Shown one piece after another: positions 1-7,464 of a DNA stretch of 15,758 nt (the first letter of the stretch is position 1; the number at the start of each line of letters is the position of its first letter). The stretch is from an uncultured Wenzhouxiangella sp. (GTDB lineage Bacteria > Pseudomonadota > Gammaproteobacteria > Xanthomonadales > Wenzhouxiangellaceae): the NCBI GenBank assembly GCA_937876395.1, contig CALEIM010000067.1:1-15758 (forward strand), given 5' to 3'. Below the pieces are notes generated by a model. That model was not told the DNA's origin, searched no databases, and saw only the letters and a program-made list of their open reading frames with translations. Both the position numbers and the translations under genes were made by a program.

Positions 1-332
1 ACTTCGCGCGCATCGCGGGTCACGAAGCCGGCCTTTCGCAGCGAGCTGCGTAGTTCCTCGTCATATTCCATCAGGGCTCGCGCCAGACCGAGGCGGATCG
101 CGCCGGCCTGGCCGGTGGTGCCGCCGCCGGTGACGCTGACATTGACGTCGAAACGGTCCATCAATTCGACCAGCTCAAGCGGCTGACGGACGATCATCTG
201 GGCGGTCTTGCGGCCAAAAAACTCGTCGAGCGGCTTGCGGTTGACGGTGATCTGACCGTTGCCGCGGCGCAGGTACACCCGCGCGCTGGAGGTTTTGCGC
301 CGGCCGGTGCCGTAATACTGTTCGGTTGCCAT
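1..332 (-). CDS. rpsI: 30S ribosomal protein S9 (C-terminus cut by window edge)
   Basis: Small-subunit ribosomal protein S9, whose C-terminal tail reaches the P-site tRNA in the decoding region. The visible 110 residues begin MATEQYYGTGRRKTSSARVY and continue through VNRKPLDEFFGR, VTGGGTTGQAGAIRLGLARA and LRKAGFVTRDARE, which is diagnostic for bacterial S9. The family is usually about 130 residues, so roughly the last 20, including the basic tail, lie beyond the left edge. The ATG at 332-330 is preceded by an AGGAA about ten bases upstream. It lies 24 bases downstream of the rplM stop, the standard rplM-rpsI operon order, and should be transcribed from the rplM promoter. Confidence 0.97.
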   Translation of the reverse strand, partial: MATEQYYGTGRRKTSSARVYLRRGNGQITVNRKPLDEFFGRKTAQMIVRQPLELVELMDRFDVNVSVTGGGTTGQAGAIRLGLARALMEYDEELRSSLRKAGFVTRDARE

Positions 333-356
333 CTTCGTTTGCGTTCCTGGAATTAT

Positions 357-785
357 TTACAGTTCAAGCGGCTGCGGCTGCTGCGCGGCATGCGGATGTT
401 CCGCGCCGGCATAGACCTTGAGCTTGCGGAACATGGCGCGGCCGAGCGGCCCGCGCGGCATCATACCCTTGACCGCCAGCTCGATGACCTTTTCGGGGCG
501 CTTGTCGATCTGCTTTTCGAACGTGATTGAGCGCAGGTGGCCGACGTAACCGGTATGGTGGTAGTAAATCTTGTCGCTCATCTTGCGACCGGTGACGTGC
601 ACCTTTTCCGCGTTGATGATCACCACGTAGTCACCGGTGTCCACATGCGGGGTGAATTCCGGCTTGTGCTTGCCGCGCAGGCGGCGGGCCACTTCGGTGG
701 CCAGACGACCGAGCGTCTTGCCCTCGGCGTCAATCACAAGCCACTGACGGCGCACGTCTTCTGCCCTGGCGCTGTAGGTTTTCAT
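357..785 (-). CDS. rplM: 50S ribosomal protein L13
   Basis: Large-subunit ribosomal protein L13, an early-assembling 23S rRNA binder. Starting from the ATG at 785 the protein is 142 residues, the same length as E. coli L13. It shows the family landmarks MKTYSARAEDVRRQWLVIDA, GKTLGRLATEVARRLRGKHK, a GDYVVIINAEKVHVTGRK segment, MMPRGPLGRAMFRKLKVYAG and the C-terminal HPHAAQQPQPLEL. An in-frame start exists at 887, but the extra 34 residues have no counterpart in the family and run across the promoter, so 785 is preferred. The ribosome-binding site is weak (GCGGA, eight bases upstream). rpsI follows after 24 bases. In E. coli this operon is translationally autoregulated by L13; nothing here proves that. 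Confidence 0.97.
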   Translation of the reverse strand: MKTYSARAEDVRRQWLVIDAEGKTLGRLATEVARRLRGKHKPEFTPHVDTGDYVVIINAEKVHVTGRKMSDKIYYHHTGYVGHLRSITFEKQIDKRPEKVIELAVKGMMPRGPLGRAMFRKLKVYAGAEHPHAAQQPQPLEL

Positions 786-834
786 TGATTCGATCCGCTC
801 GCTTGAGTTGTGAACGTTGCAGTAAAGAGCGGGA

Positions 835-863
835 ATTCTACAGCAAGACGGAACGGCCCGCAA
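835..863 (-). promoter_or_regulatory. Candidate sigma-70 promoter of rplM-rpsI
   Basis: On the minus strand TTGCGG (863-858) is followed by a 17-base spacer and TAGAAT (840-835), the latter matching TATAAT at five of six positions. Transcription would start near 828, giving a leader of about 43 bases ahead of the rplM ATG. The position fits the only gene downstream. The -35 box is weak (three of six), as is common for promoters helped by an UP element or by growth-rate control. Read by eye only. Confidence 0.5.
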
Positions 864-923
864 CTCGAACGTTTGGACCGGAAGCACACCAACGGCCGGG
901 TGGAGGTGGATCGGGCATGGCCC

Positions 924-954
924 GTCGGCAGCGCAGTATGTCGTGCCGACCTAC
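924..954 (-). repeat. GTAG-type REP palindrome, copy 1
   Basis: On the minus strand a GTAG head (954-951) is followed by GTCGGCA (950-944), a 13-base loop and TGCCGAC (930-924), a perfect 7-bp stem. A GTAG head followed by a palindrome is the known form of REPs linked to RAYT transposases in Xanthomonadales and Pseudomonas. The TAG of the head is the stop codon of the [2Fe-2S] gene. The folded RNA could also act as a 3'-end stabiliser or weak terminator. Confidence 0.65.
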
Positions 955-1319
955 CGTTCCCGAGTCGTAGGTCGGGGCGACGTCCCCGACGATTGATGCG
1001 ATTCGGGCAACAGCAGCCGCTCGACCGGCCGTCCTTCGATCAGATGGGATTCGATAATCTCGTCGAGGTCGGCTTCATCAATATAGGTGTACCAGATGCC
1101 CTGCGGATAGACCACCAGGCAGGGACCCTCTTCGCAGCGGTCGAGGCAGCCGGAGGTGTTGGCGCGCACCGCGCCCGGCCCCGACAGGCCAAGCTCTTTC
1201 AGCCGCGCCTTGGCATAGTTGCGCAGGCGTTCTGAGCCGCAGCGGCCACAGGAGGGACGGTCGGCGCCTTCGGGCCGGATATTGGTGCAGAAAAACAGGT
1301 GGTAACGGTAGTAGCTCAC
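951..1319 (-). CDS. Thioredoxin-like [2Fe-2S] ferredoxin-domain protein
   Basis: A 122-residue protein of the thioredoxin-fold [2Fe-2S] ferredoxin family (the fold of Aquifex Fd and of NuoE-type domains). Cluster ligands are visible as Cys11 and Cys24 (C-x12-C) and Cys58 and Cys62 (C-x3-C, in NTSGCLDRCEEGPC), followed by the family segment CLVVYPQGIWY. Cys27 and Cys67 are extra. Its partner and substrate cannot be read from the sequence; a generic electron-transfer or redox role is expected. The start is GTG at 1319-1317, overlapping the TGA stop of the DUF481 gene (GTGA), so translation is probably coupled. A GGAAG lies just upstream. The last dozen residues (after about 110) and the stop codon come from two inverted REP palindromes, so the C-terminal tail is not conserved family sequence. 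Confidence 0.85.
   Translation of the reverse strand: MSYYRYHLFFCTNIRPEGADRPSCGRCGSERLRNYAKARLKELGLSGPGAVRANTSGCLDRCEEGPCLVVYPQGIWYTYIDEADLDEIIESHLIEGRPVERLLLPESHQSSGTSPRPTTRER
967..990 (+). repeat. GTAG-type REP palindrome, copy 2 (inverted partner)
   Basis: On the plus strand a GTAG head (967-970) is followed by GTCGGGG (971-977), loop CGACGT and CCCCGAC (984-990), a perfect 7-bp stem. Its first bases match copy 1 closely (GTAGGTCGG, then a CGAC loop start). The two GTAG heads face each other across 12 bases, the arrangement of a REP doublet (REPIN/BIME). This copy lies wholly inside the 3' end of the [2Fe-2S] coding region. Confidence 0.7.
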
Positions 1320-2023
1320 TTGCTTCCAAAGTTGTAGACGAGGTTGACCGTGGTCAGGGTGTCGGTTTTTTCTCTGCCGGGATCAACATCGGTATTGTGC
1401 CTCACTGCGCCGGCCAGTTTCAGCGCCAGGCGCGAATTGATGCCCACGGTCAGCGCCAGCTCGTTTTCAGCGAAGGTGTTGCTGCTGCCGGACTCGACCA
1501 GCAATATATTGGTCAGATCGGCGGTTTCCGAGATGGTCCAGGCGTAGTCGGTAAACAGGCGGCCGATGGTATCGGTTTCAGCGCCTGACCCGTCGCTCGG
1601 CTTGGCCCGACGCAGACCCGGACCGATTTCAAACGAGAGCTGGTGGGCCTCGGTATCGACAATCTGGCGACCATAGCCCAGTGACACCGTGCTCTGGTAG
1701 TCATAGCTGGAGAACTCGTCCTTGTCGTAGCGGACTGCGCCGAACAGATAGGATTTCTCACTGAAATTGTAGCCCGAGCGATAGCTGCCGGTGTAGCGCT
1801 CGGCATTGAGCTGGCCGCTGTCACGGGAACGCATTCCGGTCAAGCGCAGCCGGTTGCGCCACTGTTCGGACTGGCGTTCGACGCCCAGGGCCAGATTGAG
1901 CGTTTCCGTGTCGGAGTTGCCGCGCGAGATGACCAGGCCAAACTCGCCGGAACCCGACCATTCGGCGGCATCAGCCGGGCAGACCAGCCAGCCGCATAGA
2001 AGAATCATTGCGATTGATTGCAT
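1316..2023 (-). CDS. DUF481 (YdiY-like) outer-membrane beta-barrel protein
   Basis: Predicted outer-membrane protein of the DUF481 family (salt-induced YdiY type), function unknown. From the ATG at 2023 it has 235 residues. A signal peptide (MQSIAMILLCGWLVCPADAA) is followed by repeating amphipathic strands such as GEFGLVISRGNSDTETLNLALG, RSGYNFSEKSYLFGAVRYDK and a last strand LTTVNLVYNFGSK with aromatic and hydrophobic alternation. Start choice is uncertain: an in-frame ATG at 2131 has a good AGGAG ten bases upstream but would add 36 residues before the hydrophobic segment, and those codons end in A or T far more often than in neighbouring genes. The ATG at 2023 gives a normal signal peptide but has no clear ribosome-binding site. 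The next gene overlaps its stop by four bases. Confidence 0.85.
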   Translation of the reverse strand: MQSIAMILLCGWLVCPADAAEWSGSGEFGLVISRGNSDTETLNLALGVERQSEQWRNRLRLTGMRSRDSGQLNAERYTGSYRSGYNFSEKSYLFGAVRYDKDEFSSYDYQSTVSLGYGRQIVDTEAHQLSFEIGPGLRRAKPSDGSGAETDTIGRLFTDYAWTISETADLTNILLVESGSSNTFAENELALTVGINSRLALKLAGAVRHNTDVDPGREKTDTLTTVNLVYNFGSK

Positions 2024-2158
2024 GAATACGTGCTTATAGTTGTTTAGAGATTGGGAGAGATCCGGAACCATTCTACGCGAGCGCAAAGGCCGGTTCTGCG
2101 GTTCCACAGTTGGCACGGACCATACATTCATCTGGAAGTTTCTCCTGTTTCAACTAAG

Positions 2159-2201
2159 TTTGATGCTGATCACACAATACCCGAACGTCATCGGCCATCA
2201 A
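2159..2201 (-). promoter_or_regulatory. Candidate promoter and CRP/Clp-like site for the DUF481 gene
   Basis: On the minus strand TTGATG (2201-2196) and TATTGT (2179-2174) are separated by 16 bases, each matching four of six consensus positions. Directly downstream, 2174-2159 reads TGTGA-N6-TCAAA, one base off the CRP/Clp consensus TGTGA-N6-TCACA. A site over the -10 and start region would act as a repressor site. It sits right after the phnE stop, so the DUF481 pair may have its own promoter. Weak, by eye. Confidence 0.3.
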
Positions 2202-2983
2202 CCGCGGATAATCCGCCGCCGGATTTCACCCGACGCCATATCGATCAGCAGTACGATGAGGATGGTCAGCAGCAGCACTGCGGCTGCCTTGTCGAAATGG
2301 CGGTAACGCAGGGTGTTGAGCAACACTCCGCCGACGCCACCGGCACCGACCACGCCCAGCACGGCCGAGGCGCGGATATTGAGCTCGAAGCGGAACAGCC
2401 AGTGGGCGATGATTTCCGGCAGAACCTCAGGCAATACAGCAAAACGCAGCGCCAGCACGCGCGACCCGCCGGCCGCCTCGACCGCCTCGATCGGGCCGCG
2501 GTCAATTGAATCGACCACTTCGGCGCCAAGCTTGGTCAACATGCCCACCGAGGAAACACCGATGGCCAGCGCACCGGCGAAGGCGCCCAGACCGACGATC
2601 GGCACAAAATAGATTGCCAGCAGAATTTCGGGAAAGGCGCGCGTGGTGGCTGAAATCAGCTTGACCAGCCGGGCCGTTTTTGGAAACAGGCTGCGCGCCC
2701 CGAACAGGGCCAGCGGCAGCGACAAAATGGCGGCAATGATGGTGCCAATCCAGGCAATCTGGATTGACTCGACAATGGCCGGCAGCACCCGATCCCAGCC
2801 GTAGGCCATATCGACGGGCCAGAAAAAGCCGAGCACTTCGGCCATCTGGGCCGGCAGCTTACCCAGACGTTCGGGCGAAAAGCCGATCGCCCACATCGAC
2901 CAGACAAACAGGGCCGCGATGATGAAGCTCGCCCAGCTTGCGCCGCCAACGGCTTGGTTGCGATCCGAAGTGCTGCGAGTCAC
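2198..2983 (-). CDS. phnE: PhnE-type ABC transporter permease (second copy)
   Basis: Inner-membrane permease of a phosphonate/phosphite-class importer, 261 residues, close to the usual PhnE length. Hydrophobic segments lie near residues 16-34 (WASFIIAALFVWSMWAIGF), 76-95 (AWIGTIIAAILSLPLALFG), 115-150, and at the C-terminus (AAAVLLLTILIVLLIDMA). The EAA loop that docks on the ATPase reads IEAVEAAGGSRVLALRFAVLP, followed by the PhnE-typical FELNIRASAVLGVVGAGGVG. The start is GTG at 2983, overlapping the upstream permease stop (GTGA). It ends the operon; the next gene downstream is 174 bases away and probably separately promoted. Substrate not determinable from sequence. Confidence 0.92.
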   Translation of the reverse strand: MTRSTSDRNQAVGGASWASFIIAALFVWSMWAIGFSPERLGKLPAQMAEVLGFFWPVDMAYGWDRVLPAIVESIQIAWIGTIIAAILSLPLALFGARSLFPKTARLVKLISATTRAFPEILLAIYFVPIVGLGAFAGALAIGVSSVGMLTKLGAEVVDSIDRGPIEAVEAAGGSRVLALRFAVLPEVLPEIIAHWLFRFELNIRASAVLGVVGAGGVGGVLLNTLRYRHFDKAAAVLLLTILIVLLIDMASGEIRRRIIRG

Positions 2984-3753
2984 GCCAGGCGCCTGCGGAT
3001 GGCTTCGGAAATCTCTTCGATGATCAGCACCGCAACCAGCACCAGCAAAATGATCATGGCGACCCGCTCGTACTCGAAATTGGCCCGCTGGGTTTCGAGA
3101 ATCATGCCGATGCCGCCGGCACCGACCAGACCGAGCACCATCGAGGAGCGCACGTTGAGCTCAAAAGCGTAAAGCGCGTAAGACACGTAGTGCTGCATGG
3201 CCTGCGGAATCGCGCCAAAGCGCAGCATCTGCAGCCAGGTGCCGCCGGCGGCCTGTACCGCTTCGGGCAGGCCCATATCAATCGATTCCAGCGACTCCGA
3301 CCACAGCTTGGAAATGACCGCAACGGTGAACACCGAAAGTGCCAGCGCCCCGGCAACCGGTCCGAAGCCGACCGCGGTGGCGAACAGCATCGCCCAGAAC
3401 AGATCCGGCAAAGTCCTGAGTATGTTCATGAAGTTGCGATCGAGCAGCCACACGAAACGCCCGAGGGTCAGGTTACGCGCCGCCAGCACGGCGATCGGCA
3501 CCGCCACGATCCCGCCGATCACGGTGCCGACGATGGCGATATTGAGCGTTTCCATGAACGGCCCGGCCAGGCGCGGCAGGTAGCTAAAATCCGGCGGCCA
3601 AGACTCGCTGAGCAGACGCGCGCCGCCGCCGGCGTTGCACACCAGCTCAATTAGCGAAAAGCCGATGCCGCGTGCCGACCAGGCGGTCATGGCAACGACA
3701 GCGGCCACCACCGCGCCAATCAGCCACCAGTTGCGCGGCGGCTTTTTGGTCAT
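2980..3753 (-). CDS. phnE: PhnE-type ABC transporter permease (first copy)
   Basis: Partner permease, 257 residues, paralogous to the one downstream. Visible landmarks are an N-terminal membrane segment (WWLIGAVVAAVVAMTAW), IVGTVIGGIVAVPIAVLAARN, the EAA loop LPEAVQAAGGTWLQMLRFGAIP, then FELNVRSSMVLGLVGAGGIG and a final membrane helix (MIILLVLVAVLIIEEI). Two different PhnE subunits next to one PhnC suggest a heterodimeric membrane channel, as in several phosphite and phosphonate systems. The ATG at 3753 shares one base with the phnC stop (TGATG), a translational-coupling arrangement. Confidence 0.93.
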   Translation of the reverse strand: MTKKPPRNWWLIGAVVAAVVAMTAWSARGIGFSLIELVCNAGGGARLLSESWPPDFSYLPRLAGPFMETLNIAIVGTVIGGIVAVPIAVLAARNLTLGRFVWLLDRNFMNILRTLPDLFWAMLFATAVGFGPVAGALALSVFTVAVISKLWSESLESIDMGLPEAVQAAGGTWLQMLRFGAIPQAMQHYVSYALYAFELNVRSSMVLGLVGAGGIGMILETQRANFEYERVAMIILLVLVAVLIIEEISEAIRRRLA

Positions 3754-4544
3754 CAGGCAGCGCCCTCGTCGAGCAGGTCATCGTCGGTGAAATCGCGCCC
3801 GTAAATGGCCTTGAAATCAGCATCGCTGACCGAACTGGCCGCGCCGTCGTAGACCAACTCACCGGCGCGCAGGCCGATAATGCGCTGGCCGTACTCGCGC
3901 GCCAGGTCGAGAAAATGCAGATTGACCACCGTGGTGATGCCAAGCTCACCGTTGATGCGCACCAAATCACGCATGATCTGGTGGGTAGTGACCGGATCAA
4001 GCGAGGCAACCGGCTCATCGGCGAGAATGATGGCCGGCTCCTGGGCTAACGCCCGGGCGATGCCGACCCGCTGCTGCTGCCCGCCCGACAGAGTGCTGGC
4101 GCGCACCCAGGCCTTTTCGGGAATGCCGACCCGCGCCAGCGCCTGAACCGCAACCGCGCGATCATGCGCCGGCCAGAGATTGAACATCGCCCGCCAGCCC
4201 GGCACATGGGCCAGGCGGCCTATCAGCACGTTTTCCATCACGCTGAGCCGTTTGACCAGGCGAAAATCCTGAAAAATCATGCCGATGCGCTTGCGCAGCC
4301 GCCGAAGCTCCCGCCCTTCGCGCTGCGGCACCGTTTGACCGTCGACCGCGACCTGACCGGCAGTCAAACGGTTGAGGCCGTTGACCGCACGCAGCAGGGT
4401 CGACTTGCCCGCACCTGATGAGCCGACAATCACCACGAACTCACCGGGCTCGATGAGCAAATCGAGGTTTTTCATGCCCACCGTGCCGTTCGGATAGGTC
4501 ACGCCGGCAGCGGTAAAGCGGATTTGCCCGTCCTGCTGGTTCAT
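3753..4544 (-). CDS. phnC: PhnC-type ABC transporter ATP-binding protein
   Basis: ATPase subunit that powers the importer. From the ATG at 4544 it is 263 residues. Walker A is GSSGAGKST (41-49), the Q-loop glutamine is in IGMIFQDFRLV (Gln92), the signature is LSGGQQQ (152-158), Walker B is IILADEP (172-178) followed by the D-loop ASLDP, and the H-loop histidine is in VVNLHFLDLA. The stretch FQDFRLVKRLSVMENVLIGRL is typical of PhnC. An upstream ATG at 4577 overlaps the phnD stop (ATGA), but 4544 has the much stronger ribosome-binding site (AAGGGAGAG, about six bases upstream), and the extra 11 residues are not family-like. Confidence 0.95.
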   Translation of the reverse strand: MNQQDGQIRFTAAGVTYPNGTVGMKNLDLLIEPGEFVVIVGSSGAGKSTLLRAVNGLNRLTAGQVAVDGQTVPQREGRELRRLRKRIGMIFQDFRLVKRLSVMENVLIGRLAHVPGWRAMFNLWPAHDRAVAVQALARVGIPEKAWVRASTLSGGQQQRVGIARALAQEPAIILADEPVASLDPVTTHQIMRDLVRINGELGITTVVNLHFLDLAREYGQRIIGLRAGELVYDGAASSVSDADFKAIYGRDFTDDDLLDEGAA

Positions 4545-4573
4545 CAGTTCTCTCCCTTCTTGCCGCTCCTGAT

Positions 4574-5509
4574 TCATTCGCGCAGCAGCTCATAGGCGGC
4601 GCGCACCGGCTCGTAAATCCCCGCTTCGGCCGGCACAAAGCCGTCGATTTCATACAGCGTCCACAAAACGCGTTCCGAGCGCGGCAAATCGACCTGTGTT
4701 TCGGCCAGCTTGACGAAAGCATCGCGGATGGCTTGCTGCAGATCCTCGGGCAGACCGGGTCTGAGCTGGACGCCGTCGTTGGGAATCCTCACCCCGTAGT
4801 CAAATGCAATAACCTTCTGGCCGATATCCGGATACTGAGCCTCGATGAATTGACGCACGTCGTCGTAGGCCACGCCGAAACGCACGTCGCCGGCGTAAAC
4901 GGCCAACGCGGCCGAATCATGGCCACCGACAAACAGGCCCTCAATATCGCGATTAGGATCAATGCCGTGATCAAGCAGATGCAGGGATGGAAACAGAAAG
5001 CCCGAGGTGCTGTTCGGGTCGGTAAAGGCCACCGCCTCGCCCTTGAGCGCCTGCAGATCACCCTGGCAGCTCAAGTAGCCGCGCTCATCGGCGATCGGTG
5101 GTGCATCACAGACGGAAGGGTCATTGGTCATGAATTGAGAGCGATAACCGGTTTCACCCTCGCGCACCGAAATCAGGATGGGTTCGATATCGTAGCGGCG
5201 CTGTCCGAGCATGGCCGCAAACGGCGGCAGCATGCCGATATCGGCCCGGCGCGTTCCCAGCGCTTCGACCAGGCCGGTGTAGTCCTGTGGCACGAAGCTT
5301 CGAACCGGCAGACCCAGCTCGGCGCTGAGAAAATCGCCCAGCGGGCCGAGGTTGTCGACCATCGCCTCGGCCTCCAGCGACGGCACCAGACCCAGCACCA
5401 GCTCCCTGGGCCAGCCGCGCTCGTCAACTTGCTCGTCCGGGCAGCAGGCAGCAAGCAGACCGCACAGAACCAGCCCGGCAATTGCGCGCATGGCCGGGCC
5501 AACCGCCAT
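4574..5509 (-). CDS. phnD: PhnD-family substrate-binding lipoprotein of the ABC importer
   Basis: Extracytoplasmic binding protein of the phosphate/phosphite/phosphonate class, 311 residues. The N-terminus is a lipoprotein signal (AIAGLVLCGLLAAC) with Cys22 as the lipidated residue. It has the family features LVLGLVPS near residue 38, ALGTRRADIGMLPPFAA (84-99), AVAFTDPNSTSGFLFPSL (the loop that grips the phosphorus oxoanion, about 159-176) and AGDVRFGVAYDDV. An insertion at about 130-150 carries Cys134 and Cys148, which could form a disulfide. ATG at 5509 and ATG at 5491 are both possible starts; neither has a well-spaced ribosome-binding site, and 5509 lies two bases past the upstream stop. 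Phosphonate, phosphite or another small oxoanion are all possible ligands. Confidence 0.92.
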   Translation of the reverse strand: MAVGPAMRAIAGLVLCGLLAACCPDEQVDERGWPRELVLGLVPSLEAEAMVDNLGPLGDFLSAELGLPVRSFVPQDYTGLVEALGTRRADIGMLPPFAAMLGQRRYDIEPILISVREGETGYRSQFMTNDPSVCDAPPIADERGYLSCQGDLQALKGEAVAFTDPNSTSGFLFPSLHLLDHGIDPNRDIEGLFVGGHDSAALAVYAGDVRFGVAYDDVRQFIEAQYPDIGQKVIAFDYGVRIPNDGVQLRPGLPEDLQQAIRDAFVKLAETQVDLPRSERVLWTLYEIDGFVPAEAGIYEPVRAAYELLRE

Positions 5510-5511
5510 CC

Positions 5512-7464
5512 TCAGACGGATGTATCTGCGCTGACCAATCGGTTGCGGTAGGCGGCCCAGGCGCCGGTCGGGCGCAGCGCAGCCAGTTCGGCCCTGGCCG
5601 CCGTGACCATATCGGGGGTCGCCGCGGCATCAAGATCAAGCTGGGTGGCCAGGCGCGCCAGCGCAGCGTCCGGGTCAGCCACCAGCGCGGCGCGATCAAT
5701 CCGAATGAACTCCAGCGGCAGGAATGTCTGAAGCTGCAGCACCAGTTCGCGCTCCTGCTTCCATAGCGACACCATGCTGGCGGCATTGCGAAAACCGGCC
5801 ATTCGCCAGGCCAGTTCAAGATCGCGCAAATCCTCATTGATCATCAGCACTTTGGAACCCGGCAGGCTGCGCGCCACAGCCGGCAGGGCGACCGCTTCAA
5901 GGCCGACCGTTTCCAGCAACAGTCGCTGGCCGTCATCGCCGGCCGCGCTCAGGTAGCGCTTGAGGATGCGCTCAAGCTGCATCGGCTGGTAGGACACCAG
6001 TTTGCTTGGCGTCACCGGCAAACGAAGAATCTCACGGCGGCGCGGCAAATCGCCTGTCGGCATCGGCTTGATACCCGGGTGAGCTGTCAGCGCAGCCAGC
6101 ACGGCCGGGCGAGCGCCGGCCGGCCAGCCGAGCAGATGAACAACGCGCCGGCCAGCCGGATTAAACTCCGGCGGCGGCCAGTCCGTCTCGGTCAGAGCCC
6201 GTACTTCACGCCGTACCGCCTCGGGCATCAGGCGACCCAGTTCGCTGACGATGGCCGCATCGCGCCAGCCTGAGCGGGCCAGATGAAAAGCTGCCTGCTC
6301 GGTCTGACCGTCACGATCCAGACTCTGGGCGAGCAGGCTGTGGGCGGTCGGGTCATCGTGTTTCTCCACCAGCGGATCCAGCGCGGCGCGACAGGTTTCG
6401 GCATCGCCGCCGGCCAGACTCAAGCGCGCGACCAACAGCCGCGCCTGGCGCTGCCGATGGGCGTCCTCGCTGGCAAACAGTCCGCGCGCCAGCTTCACGG
6501 CCTGATCGACCTGAGCGCGCTGTTCGGCTATCAGTGCTTCAATCAGCTGCTGCACCTCCGGCCGCTCGGCGGCCAAAGTCCGCGCCAGCACTTCGGCCCC
6601 GTCAAGGTCGCCGGAGGCAAGTCGCAGTTCGGCCAGGCTGGCTGTTGCGTCCGTGCTCATGCTGGATTCAGATTCGTACCAGGTTTCCAGGCGCCGGCGC
6701 GCTTCGGAAGCCTGGCCGAGCTCACGCAGAAGGGCAATCTCGGCGCTTGAGGTTCCCGGGCCGGCCGAGCGCAGCGCTTCGAGCGCTTCTGCCGGTCGGT
6801 TCGAGTCGTACAGCAGCCCGGCCAGCTCAATCCGAAATTCGCGCTGCCGGGGCCGCTGCTCGATGGCGTTGAGCAAGGCGCGTTCGGCGAATGCATGGTG
6901 GCCCTGGGCACGAAATACCCGCGCCATCAGTAGCTGGGCACCGACTTCAGTCGGGCGCAGCTTCAATGCTTCGGAGGCATACCGATGGGCCTCGTCGAGC
7001 TGCCCCTGTTCGAGCAGCAGCTCACCCAGCGCAATCTGCGCCGGAACACTTTGCGGGTCGGCGCGCAGGGCCGTGCGATACGCCTGCTCGGCACCACCCG
7101 GATTGTTTTCAAGCAGCGCCAGATGCCCGCTTTCCAGGCGTCCGAGCACGTGATTGGGATTGCGCTCGATGCAACGGCCGATGGCGGCCCGCGCGTTTTT
7201 CCGATCTCCGGCGGCGCGATGGACGCGGGCCAAATGAAACCAGGTCTCGGCCCGATCATCATCAAGCTCAGCCGCGGTTTCGAGTTCAGTCAGGGCGGTA
7301 CCGAGATCGCCCTGGGCGAAACGGCACATGCCGAGCATCACCCGCAGGTCGGCGGATGAAGGGCTGTCTTCGACCAGGCCGCGGTAGAGATCTTCGGCAC
7401 CGGCAAAGTCCTTCTGCTCGAAACGTGCCCGAGCCTGGTTGATCACTTCTCGCTGTGTTTGCAT
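5512..7464 (-). CDS. TPR protein with degenerate C-terminal sulfotransferase-like domain
   Basis: A 650-residue, apparently cytoplasmic protein. Residues 1 to about 400 are tandem tetratricopeptide repeats (for example DFAGAEDLYRGLVEDSPSS, GDLGTALTELETAAELDDD, GQLDEAHRYASEALKLRPT), which bind partner proteins. From about 439 to the end it resembles the sulfotransferase domain of TPR-sulfotransferases: RRVVHLLGWPAG then LTAHPGI, and near the end LEFIRIDRAALVADPDAALARL, matching the usual 'RYEDLVADPEATL' region. The canonical PAPS-binding loop (GLPRSGTT) is replaced by LLGWPAGARPAVL, losing the key Arg/Ser/Thr, so catalysis is doubtful. The start ATG overlaps the upstream hydrolase gene by 22 bases; phnD follows after two bases. 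TPR call is firm; sulfotransferase ancestry is inference. Confidence 0.82.
   Translation of the reverse strand: MQTQREVINQARARFEQKDFAGAEDLYRGLVEDSPSSADLRVMLGMCRFAQGDLGTALTELETAAELDDDRAETWFHLARVHRAAGDRKNARAAIGRCIERNPNHVLGRLESGHLALLENNPGGAEQAYRTALRADPQSVPAQIALGELLLEQGQLDEAHRYASEALKLRPTEVGAQLLMARVFRAQGHHAFAERALLNAIEQRPRQREFRIELAGLLYDSNRPAEALEALRSAGPGTSSAEIALLRELGQASEARRRLETWYESESSMSTDATASLAELRLASGDLDGAEVLARTLAAERPEVQQLIEALIAEQRAQVDQAVKLARGLFASEDAHRQRQARLLVARLSLAGGDAETCRAALDPLVEKHDDPTAHSLLAQSLDRDGQTEQAAFHLARSGWRDAAIVSELGRLMPEAVRREVRALTETDWPPPEFNPAGRRVVHLLGWPAGARPAVLAALTAHPGIKPMPTGDLPRRREILRLPVTPSKLVSYQPMQLERILKRYLSAAGDDGQRLLLETVGLEAVALPAVARSLPGSKVLMINEDLRDLELAWRMAGFRNAASMVSLWKQERELVLQLQTFLPLEFIRIDRAALVADPDAALARLATQLDLDAAATPDMVTAARAELAALRPTGAWAAYRNRLVSADTSV

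Noticed and set aside
795..832. A 6-bp stem (GAGCGG with CCGCTC) in the rplM leader that could hide the ribosome-binding site, as an L13 autoregulatory element
   Set aside because: The predicted transcription start (about 828) would cut off most of the upstream arm, the loop is 26 bases, and I cannot match it to the known E. coli structure.
2938..3654. A 238-residue open frame on the plus strand opposite the phnE genes
   Set aside because: It is the antisense of two well-supported permeases; the translated peptide is rich in His, Arg and Gln and resembles no family.
4733..5551. A 272-residue open frame on the plus strand opposite phnD
   Set aside because: Shadow of a clear lipoprotein gene in a GC-rich genome, with no recognisable domain and no ribosome-binding site.
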